Origin: an uncultured Oscillospiraceae bacterium | GTDB taxonomy: Bacteria; Bacillota; Clostridia; Oscillospirales; Ruminococcaceae | Direction of reading: 5' to 3' | NCBI GenBank assembly: GCA_900555435.1 | Contig: USLH01000070.1 | Span: 1 to 11,885 of the forward strand | Length of the DNA: 11,885 nt | Part shown: one piece after another, positions 7,038 to 11,885 of the stretch | Layout: each line of letters starts with the position of its first letter | Numbering within the stretch: the stretch's first letter is position 1 | Notes under the pieces: model-generated | Told to the model about the DNA's origin: nothing | Database searches by the model: none | What the model saw: only the letters and a program-made list of their open reading frames with translations | Made by a program: the position numbers and the translations under genes

Positions 7038-8186
7038 ATGAAACTGCTTCAAAAAACCCGGGTCGACCGGATCGCTGCGGTGCTGTTTTTGCTTTTGCTG
7101 TTCGGCGGCTCGATCGCAACCTATGCGATTCCGAAGCCTGCTTTTTCGGAAAATGAAAATAAGTATCTGGCGGAGTTTCCCCGCTTTACCGTTTCTTCCG
7201 TCCGGAACAAGACCTTTATGACCGGCTTTGAGGATTACTCCGCCGATCATGTTCCGGCCCGTTCCGGCTGGATCGGGCTGCAGACCCGGCTGCTTCTGCT
7301 ATTAGGGCAGAAGGAGATCAACGGTGTTTATGTGGAGAAGGACCGGCTTCTGGAGCGGGTGGATCCCCCTTCCGGAAAGAACGTGGCAAACTCCGTTCTT
7401 GCGATGAACCAGTTTGCAGAGCGGTTTGACGGCGCCACCTATCTGATGCTGGTGCCCACGGCAGCCGAGATCTATCGGGACACCCTTCCTGCCGGCGCCC
7501 CCACCCTTTCCCAGCGGACGACCATCGATGAGGTCTACAAAAAGGTGGAAAAGATCACCACGGTGGACGCCTACGCTTCCTTAAGCGCCAACCGGGAGCA
7601 GTACCTCTATTACCGTTCCGACCACCACTGGACGTCCCGGGGGGCTTATCTGGGCTACGGGGCGCTTTCGGCGAAGATGGGCTACACGCCGGTGCCGTTG
7701 GATCGGTTCAACGTGGAGCACGCAAGCCATAGCTTCCGGGGGTCGCTTTACAGCAAGATCATTTACGACGGCGTGGAAGCGGATACCATCGATTTGTACT
7801 CCTATCCTTCCGGGGCGGAAGTCACCGGCGTTTCCGTTTACGACGGGACGAACTGGACGGAGCGGGACAGCCTTTACTGTCGGGAGTTTCTGGAGAAAAA
7901 GGATCAGTATTCGGTCTTTTTGGGGCAGAACCAGCCCATCGTCACCGTTACGACCAATGCCCCTAACGACAACAGCCTCCTGATCTTCAAGGATTCGTAT
8001 ACCCATTCGCTGGTGCCCTTTCTGGCGCTTCATTACCGGAAGATCACGTTGGTGGATCTTCGGTATCTGGTGGTGCCGTTTGAGCGGCTGGTGGATCTTT
8101 CCGAGTACGATCAGGTGCTTTTTTGCTACAACGCAAAGACCTTCGTGGATGAGGATAACGTCCGGAAGGTGAATGTGACCCCGTAA
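7038..8186 (+). CDS. DHHW-family protein (AlgX/AlgJ-like SGNH O-acetyltransferase partner)
   Basis: 382 residues with one N-terminal membrane anchor (about 11-30) followed by an extracellular domain. The name-giving DHHW motif is seen at 195-198 in YRSDHHWTSRGAYLGY, and the presumed serine nucleophile lies in IFKDSYTHSLVPFL (Ser320). By family knowledge, Asp195, one of the motif histidines and Ser320 would form the catalytic triad that moves acetyl groups from the MBOAT protein to a polymer outside the cell. Ribosome binding site AGGAGGG (7024-7030) begins at the MBOAT stop codon and lies 7 nt before the ATG. Pairing with an upstream MBOAT gene is the standard arrangement. It ends the plus-strand operon; a strong terminator follows 14 nt later. 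Confidence 0.88.
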   Translation: MKLLQKTRVDRIAAVLFLLLLFGGSIATYAIPKPAFSENENKYLAEFPRFTVSSVRNKTFMTGFEDYSADHVPARSGWIGLQTRLLLLLGQKEINGVYVEKDRLLERVDPPSGKNVANSVLAMNQFAERFDGATYLMLVPTAAEIYRDTLPAGAPTLSQRTTIDEVYKKVEKITTVDAYASLSANREQYLYYRSDHHWTSRGAYLGYGALSAKMGYTPVPLDRFNVEHASHSFRGSLYSKIIYDGVEADTIDLYSYPSGAEVTGVSVYDGTNWTERDSLYCREFLEKKDQYSVFLGQNQPIVTVTTNAPNDNSLLIFKDSYTHSLVPFLALHYRKITLVDLRYLVVPFERLVDLSEYDQVLFCYNAKTFVDEDNVRKVNVTP

Positions 8187-8195
8187 AAACAAAAG

Positions 8196-8234
8196 AAAAA
8201 ACCCGTCTGCCCCGAAAGGACAGACGGGTTTTTT
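8196..8234. terminator. Bidirectional intrinsic terminator between convergent operons
   Basis: ACCCGTCTG (8201-8209) pairs perfectly with CAGACGGGT (8221-8229) around an 11-nt loop. A run of A (8196-8201) precedes and a run of T (8229-8234) follows, so the hairpin has a T run on either strand. It lies between the DHHW stop (8186) and the stop of the flavodoxin-like gene (8245), and should serve both converging transcripts. Confidence 0.92.
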
Positions 8235-8244
8235 AATCGATAGT

Positions 8245-8679
8245 TCAGCCGATGTGCTCGAAGAGGGAGGTGACCATCTTGGTGGCGAAATCGGTAGCAA
8301 TCTTCACCTTGTCGTCGGTGAGCTTGCCTGCGCCGAAGAGACCCTTCTTGATCTCAACACCCTGAATGCCGGCAACGGTCACGTTGTTGGCTTTGAAGAT
8401 GTCAGCCAGCTCGCCGATGTCGTTGCTGCCGTCGTTGGACAGAGGGATGACGGCCACGTTGGAAGCACGCTCGGTGGACAGATCCTTGCAGAAGTCGATG
8501 AGCTGCTTTGCCTTCTTGCCGTAGTTGTCGAATACGATGATGACCAGCTTCTCGTTCTGGCAGGGATATGCAGGGGGGATCTGGTCGCATTTACATTTGA
8601 AGGTACGACCGACAGCAGTGGCTACAGCTTCGGCGTTTCCTTTTCCGTTCTTGGAGAAATAGAGTACTTGCATTTTCAT
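8245..8679 (-). CDS. Small flavodoxin-like protein
   Basis: 144 residues, the size of a short-chain flavodoxin, and probably a cytoplasmic FMN-dependent electron carrier. The first beta strand and phosphate loop are visible as MQVLYFSKNGKGNAEAVATA (3-22), followed by a flavodoxin-like alternation of strands (KLVIIVF 44-50, ASNVAVIPL 72-80, TVAGIQGVEI 101-110) and helices. The loop SKNGKGN departs from the usual T/S-x-T-G-x-T, and the flavin-stacking loops are not obvious, so FMN binding is inferred. Cysteines at 29, 31, 40 and 64 are unusual. AAAGGA (minus strand, 8695-8690) lies 10 nt before the first ATG; a second in-frame ATG two codons on is possible. It has its own upstream region and shares the terminator with the DHHW gene. 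Codon use is strongly biased, suggesting high expression. Confidence 0.7.
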   Translation of the reverse strand: MKMQVLYFSKNGKGNAEAVATAVGRTFKCKCDQIPPAYPCQNEKLVIIVFDNYGKKAKQLIDFCKDLSTERASNVAVIPLSNDGSNDIGELADIFKANNVTVAGIQGVEIKKGLFGAGKLTDDKVKIATDFATKMVTSLFEHIG

Positions 8680-8766
8680 GGTGAGATCGTCCTTTCATCT
8701 TCCGTTATCCCGGAGCAGCCTATCCCCTCGGAAGGTTGTTCTGGTGTATTTTTATACAATACTTTC

Positions 8767-8795
8767 AGTTTAACACGAAATATGTCGTTTGTCAA
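8767..8795 (-). promoter_or_regulatory. Candidate promoter of the flavodoxin-like gene
   Basis: On the minus strand a perfect -35 TTGACA (8795-8790) is followed after exactly 17 bp by TAAACT (8772-8767), a 4/6 match to TATAAT. Transcription would start near 8760 and give a leader of about 80 nt. Within that leader GTAT and ATAC (8746-8757) form a short inverted repeat. The 207-bp gap between trkH and this gene holds nothing else I can identify, and no clear terminator for trkH. Confidence 0.55.
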
Positions 8796-8886
8796 AAAGA
8801 ATCTGTAAACATTCAGTGAAATCAAGCGAGGGTGGTAAAATTTTTTCAGAAAACTTAGACAGTTTGCCGAAAAAGCCCCCGATGGG

Positions 8887-10335
8887 TCAACGTTTCCATG
8901 CCAAGGGCGAAAAGAGCATCAGCATGGGGAACAGCTCCAACCGTCCCGCCAGCATATCAAAGATCAGAGCGATTTTTGAGAGAATGCTGAGATCGCCGAA
9001 GTTTCCGGCAGGGCCGACGATCCCCAGTCCAGGACCGACGTTGTTCAGGCAGGCCGCTACCGCCGTGAAGGAAGAAGTAAAGTCGAGAATGGGATCCAGA
9101 GCTAAAACGAGGAAGGAGAAGGCAAAGACGATGGTATAGACGATGAAGTAAGCGCCGACTCCGCTGAAGACCTCCTGATCCACGGTCTTTCCTTCAAATT
9201 TGATGGAGTTTACCGATCGAGGGGAGATCATGTGCTTTAGCTCTTTTTTTGCTACTTTTCCTAGGATCAGCAGCCGGGAGACCTTGATGCCGCCGCCGGT
9301 GGAGCCGGCGCAGGCACCGCAGAACATGAGGCAGACCAGAATGACCTGCGAAAAGAGCGGCCAGTGGTTGAAGTCCGCCGTGGCGAAGCCGGTGGTGGTG
9401 ATGATGGAGGTGACCTGGAAGAAGGCGTACCGGAGGGAGCTGCCGACGGAGCCATAGATGTGGTAGATATCCGCTGCGATCAGGACAGTGGAAACGCCGA
9501 TGATCCCCAGGTACCACCTAGCCTCCTGGCAGCGGAAGGCCTGTCCCACCGCACCGATGAGGATGAGATAAAAGACGTTGAAGTTGATGCCGAAGAGCAC
9601 CATGAAAACGCTGATGACTACGTCCGCATAGGCGCTGTCATAGAAGGCAATGCTGGAGGATTTGATGCCGAAGCCGCCGGTGCCCGCCGTGGAGAAGGCG
9701 TTCAGGACACTGTCAAAAATGGGCATCCCGCCTAAGGCAAGGAGGATGAACTCAATGAGAGTAAGGCCGAAGTAGATGCCGTAAAGGATCCGGGCGGTGA
9801 GCTTCATCTTGGAGACCAGCTTCCCGACCTGCGGGCCGGGGGATTCTGCCCGGAGGATGTACATGGACTGGGAATCGTTGTCCGAATTGGGGAGCAGCGC
9901 CATCAGAAAGACCAGCACTCCCATGCCGCCGACCCAGTGGGTGAAGCTCCGCCAGAAAAGCATCCCGTGGGACAGTTGTTCCACTTCAAAAAGAATGCTG
10001 GATCCGGTGGTGGTGAAACCGGAGACCGTTTCAAATAAAGCGTCCAGAAAGCTTGGAATCTCCCGGCTGATCCAGAAAGGCAGCGCCCCGAAAAGGGAGA
10101 CAACGATCCAGCTCAAAGCGACAATGAGGAAACCTTCCCGGGTGTAGATATGCCGGTTGCGGGGCTTTTTGAAAGAGAGGGCAAGACCGCCGCCTGCCAG
10201 CAGGAGGATGGGGATCAAAAAGGCCAGAGCCGTGGGCTCCCGATAAAGAAAGACCACGAAAAGCGGGAAAAGCATCAGCCCGCTGCAAATGAGCATGACC
10301 CGCCCCAGCAGGTATAAAATCATGCGTCCGTTCAT
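8887..10335 (-). CDS. trkH: TrkH/KtrB-family potassium transporter, pore subunit
   Basis: 482 residues, normal for TrkH. It forms the membrane pore for K+ uptake, gated by the cytoplasmic TrkA ring. The four selectivity-filter loops are all recognisable: VSGFTTTGSS (104-113), AFSTAGTGGFGI (213-224), TSIITTTGFATAD (309-321) and ACLNNVGPGLG (428-438). The loop CAGSTGGGIKVSRLLIL (342-358) follows the third repeat, as expected of the family's intramembrane gating region. The C-terminus GRLELFPMLMLFSPLAW (464-480) is typical. The ATG at 10335 has AAAGGAG (10347-10341) 5 nt upstream and follows the trkA stop by 13 nt, so trkA and trkH form one operon. Ion preference is family inference. Confidence 0.95.
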   Translation of the reverse strand: MNGRMILYLLGRVMLICSGLMLFPLFVVFLYREPTALAFLIPILLLAGGGLALSFKKPRNRHIYTREGFLIVALSWIVVSLFGALPFWISREIPSFLDALFETVSGFTTTGSSILFEVEQLSHGMLFWRSFTHWVGGMGVLVFLMALLPNSDNDSQSMYILRAESPGPQVGKLVSKMKLTARILYGIYFGLTLIEFILLALGGMPIFDSVLNAFSTAGTGGFGIKSSSIAFYDSAYADVVISVFMVLFGINFNVFYLILIGAVGQAFRCQEARWYLGIIGVSTVLIAADIYHIYGSVGSSLRYAFFQVTSIITTTGFATADFNHWPLFSQVILVCLMFCGACAGSTGGGIKVSRLLILGKVAKKELKHMISPRSVNSIKFEGKTVDQEVFSGVGAYFIVYTIVFAFSFLVLALDPILDFTSSFTAVAACLNNVGPGLGIVGPAGNFGDLSILSKIALIFDMLAGRLELFPMLMLFSPLAWKR

Positions 10336-10348
10336 GGAAGCTCCTTTC

Positions 10349-11704
10349 TCAGAGCAGAATGTCGCTCAGATCCCGGAGGTACTGATTGGCGGTGACAACG
10401 ATCACCGAGTCCTTTGCCTCCAGCCGGTCATCGCCCCGGGGAATGATGATCTTCCCGCCCCGGATGATGCAGGCGATGAGGACGTTGGGCTTGGTTTTCA
10501 GATCCTTTAAGGGGATGCCCGTAAATTTCGCCGCTTCACCCACGATGAACTCCAGAGCTTCCACCTGCCCGTCCACCAGCTTATAGAGGGTCTGGACGCT
10601 GCTGCCGGCGGAATTGTGCATGGCACGGACGTAGCGAATGATCCGGTTGGCTGCTACGGTTTTGGGGGAGACGATGGTGTCAAGGCCGATGTTTCCCAGC
10701 ATTCCTAAGAAGGAGAGCCGGTTCACCTTGGTGACCACCTTGTCGGCATTCAGGGTCTGGGCATACATGGAAATGAGGATGTTTTCCTCATCCATGCCGG
10801 TAAGGGTCACCACGGCATCTACGTCGTTGATGCCTTCCTGAAGCAGCAGGGACTGTTCCGTGCCGTCACCGTTGATAACGGTGGCTTTGGGCAGCCACTC
10901 GCTGAGGGCGTGGCACCGCTGCCGGTCCCGTTCGATGATCTTTACCTGCATCCCGGCGTCCAGAAGCTGGGCCGCCAGATAGTGGGCGATCTTCCCTCCG
11001 CCGATGATGAGGACGCTGCGGGCCTTGGCTTTATAAATGCCGATGACCTTGAAGAAAGCCGCCAGCTCCGAATGGGAGGCGGTGACATGGATCTTGTCGC
11101 CGGCTTTGATGACGAAGTTCCCGTCGGGGATGATGATCTCGTCCCCCCGCTGTACGGCGCAGACCAAGATCTTCACCCGGATCCGATCCGGAAGGGAGTA
11201 AAGGTGCACGCCGTCCAGAATGCTTCCGGGCTTTACCTTGATCTCTGCCAGCTCCACCCTGCCCCGGGCGAAGGTTTCGATGTTGATGGCAGAGGGGAAC
11301 CGCAGGGTGCGGCAGATCTCGGTGGCTGTTTCCATTTCCGGGTTCACCGCCATGCTGAGCCCCAATTCCTCCCGGAGGAAGGAAAGCTGCTGGGAGTATT
11401 CGGGGTTCCGGACCCGGGCAATGGTGTGGCGGGTGCCGATCTTTTTGCTGACCATGCAGCTTAAGATGTTCAGCTCATCGGAGGAGGTGGCAGCGATGAG
11501 CAGGTCGGCTTTATTAGCCCCGGCCTCCAGAAGGACGCTGCAGCTGGCTCCGTTTCCGCTGATGCCCATAACGTCGAAGCGGTTGACCATTTCCTCTACG
11601 ACCTGAGAGTCCTGGTCGATGACGACCACATTGTGGCCTTCTTTTGAGAGATGCTCGGTCAGCGTTGCACCGACTTTTCCGTCTCCTACGATAATGATTT
11701 TCAT
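10349..11704 (-). CDS. trkA: TrkA potassium transport regulator with two RCK modules
   Basis: 451 residues, the length of full TrkA with two tandem RCK modules. It is the peripheral cytoplasmic subunit that binds nucleotides (NAD(H), ATP or ADP) and gates TrkH. First RCK-N: GDGKVG (7-12) with the acid after strand two at Asp30; first RCK-C about 140-222. Second RCK-N: VLIIGGGKIAHYLA (231-244) with Glu258; second RCK-C about 370-450, ending DLSDILL. The start MKIIIVGDG at 11704 is chosen over an in-frame ATG 22 codons upstream, because the Rossmann strand begins at once, GGAG (11715-11712) is 7 nt before it, and the upstream codons cover the leader hairpin and palindrome. It precedes trkH in the same operon. 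Confidence 0.95.
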   Translation of the reverse strand: MKIIIVGDGKVGATLTEHLSKEGHNVVVIDQDSQVVEEMVNRFDVMGISGNGASCSVLLEAGANKADLLIAATSSDELNILSCMVSKKIGTRHTIARVRNPEYSQQLSFLREELGLSMAVNPEMETATEICRTLRFPSAINIETFARGRVELAEIKVKPGSILDGVHLYSLPDRIRVKILVCAVQRGDEIIIPDGNFVIKAGDKIHVTASHSELAAFFKVIGIYKAKARSVLIIGGGKIAHYLAAQLLDAGMQVKIIERDRQRCHALSEWLPKATVINGDGTEQSLLLQEGINDVDAVVTLTGMDEENILISMYAQTLNADKVVTKVNRLSFLGMLGNIGLDTIVSPKTVAANRIIRYVRAMHNSAGSSVQTLYKLVDGQVEALEFIVGEAAKFTGIPLKDLKTKPNVLIACIIRGGKIIIPRGDDRLEAKDSVIVVTANQYLRDLSDILL

Positions 11705-11722
11705 TTTTAGTCTCCGTGTTTC

Positions 11723-11734
11723 CAAAACGTTTTG
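11723..11734. repeat. Perfect 12-bp palindrome CAAAACGTTTTG before trkA (candidate operator)
   Basis: Seen directly: a fully self-complementary 12-mer with a central CG, 18 bp upstream of the trkA ATG and downstream of the promoter. LacI/CcpA-family operators typically have this shape (AAAACGTTTT around a central CG). Position after the start site would suit a roadblock repressor. No regulator gene is nearby, so the assignment is inference. Confidence 0.4.
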
Positions 11735-11778
11735 AAAAATCAGGCGGGCCCCGCACTTCAAATCGTACACAGACCCGC
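11735..11778 (-). promoter_or_regulatory. Terminator-like hairpin in the trkA leader (candidate attenuator)
   Basis: On the minus-strand transcript GCGGGTC (11778-11772) can pair with GGCCCGC (11750-11744), seven pairs including one wobble, around a 21-nt loop. It is followed 4 nt later by a run of five T (11739-11735). It begins a few bases after the predicted start site. The second arm lies in a tighter palindrome, GCGGGCCCCGC (11744-11754). Function as an attenuator or as the terminator of an upstream gene is not settled. Confidence 0.35.
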
Positions 11779-11787
11779 ATTATCGTC

Positions 11788-11816
11788 ATTATAGCATAGC
11801 TTTCTGAAAGCCGCAA
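11788..11816 (-). promoter_or_regulatory. Promoter of the trkA-trkH operon, extended -10
   Basis: Minus strand: TTGCGG (11816-11811) as a partial -35, a 17-bp spacer, and an extended -10 TGCTATAAT (11796-11788). The start site would be near 11781, giving a leader of about 77 nt. A perfect inverted repeat GCTTTC-A-GAAAGC (11799-11811) fills most of the spacer and could be a repressor site. Beyond 11816 to the window end I see no gene. Confidence 0.65.
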
Positions 11817-11885
11817 GGGCTGGGGAAAAGTTTTTTGGGGAGCGGCGCTGTCAAAAATGGATCTTTCCGGGATTTTGTTTTAAAA

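Noticed and set aside
1489..8186. Very frequent TTCCGG and CCGGAA words, considered as DNA uptake sequences given comEC
   Set aside because: They are spread through all frames at common Phe/Ser/Arg/Gly codon junctions and are too short; no 9-12 bp repeated uptake word was seen.
8201..8229. Resemblance of the terminator stem CCGTCTG to the Neisseria uptake sequence
   Set aside because: The match is partial and occurs once as an ordinary terminator stem in a Firmicute-like genome.
8820..8886. Terminator for trkH
   Set aside because: The AT-rich stretch has only weak A/T pairing and no GC stem; read-through toward the flavodoxin-like gene is possible.
11705..11770. A 22-residue N-terminal extension of TrkA
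   Set aside because: It would cross the leader hairpin and palindrome, has no clear ribosome binding site, and the Rossmann strand MKIIIVG starts exactly at 11704.
11705..11781. A c-di-AMP (ydaO-type) riboswitch in the trkA leader, which would suit a K+ transporter
   Set aside because: The leader is only about 77 nt and lacks the multi-helix layout and conserved GGG/GAA blocks of that riboswitch class; a simple hairpin and palindromes explain it better.
11775..11793. Direct repeat ATAATG-ACG-ATAATG at the trkA start site as a Fur box
   Set aside because: Only two hexamers fit, no inverted symmetry as in a Fur 19-mer, and one overlaps the -10 box.

Overview
The window looks like chromosome from a fairly GC-rich Firmicute, probably a clostridial gut-type organism of the Oscillospiraceae/Ruminococcaceae kind. 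This is an inference from strong AGGAGG-type ribosome binding sites on nearly every gene, the Firmicute order comEC-holA, an RNase M5-like Toprim/DUF4093 protein, and the GC-rich coding sequence with short AT-rich promoters. No rRNA, tRNA, CRISPR array, insertion sequence or phage gene was seen.

Layout. (1) 1-1222: the 3' part of a UraA-type uracil/xanthine permease gene, closed by an intrinsic terminator. (2) 1245-8234, plus strand: a compact seven-gene run. It starts at a promoter embedded in inverted repeats and encodes a 56-residue ribbon-helix-helix (RHH) protein, ComEC, HolA (DNA polymerase III delta), a Toprim/DUF4093 RNase M5-like protein, an unrecognised 106-residue protein, an AlgI-type MBOAT O-acyltransferase and a DHHW (AlgX/AlgJ-like) protein. 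Several junctions overlap (ATGA at RHH/comEC and at holA/Toprim; 20 bp at Toprim/unknown protein). A strong hairpin at 8201-8234 can terminate transcription from both sides. (3) 8245-11811, minus strand: a small flavodoxin-like gene, then trkH and trkA, which form a K+ uptake operon transcribed trkA to trkH from an extended -10 promoter at 11788-11816.

How the genes fit together. The plus-strand run combines DNA uptake (ComEC), replication (HolA), RNA/DNA processing (Toprim protein) and cell-surface polymer O-acylation (MBOAT plus DHHW). The last two are a recognised functional pair, but the polymer they modify is not encoded here. TrkA and TrkH are the regulatory and pore subunits of one transporter.

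Most noteworthy: the ComEC C-terminal metallo-beta-lactamase-like domain has lost the recognisable metal-binding motif, so it looks like a pseudo-nuclease. An orphan RHH regulator is translationally coupled to comEC, and its promoter is flanked by a perfect 10-bp inverted repeat, which suggests an autoregulated switch over comEC and the genes after it. Two extended -10 promoters, one inside the comEC 3' end and one before trkA, are each followed at once by a GC hairpin and a T run. The Trk leader also carries two perfect palindromes.
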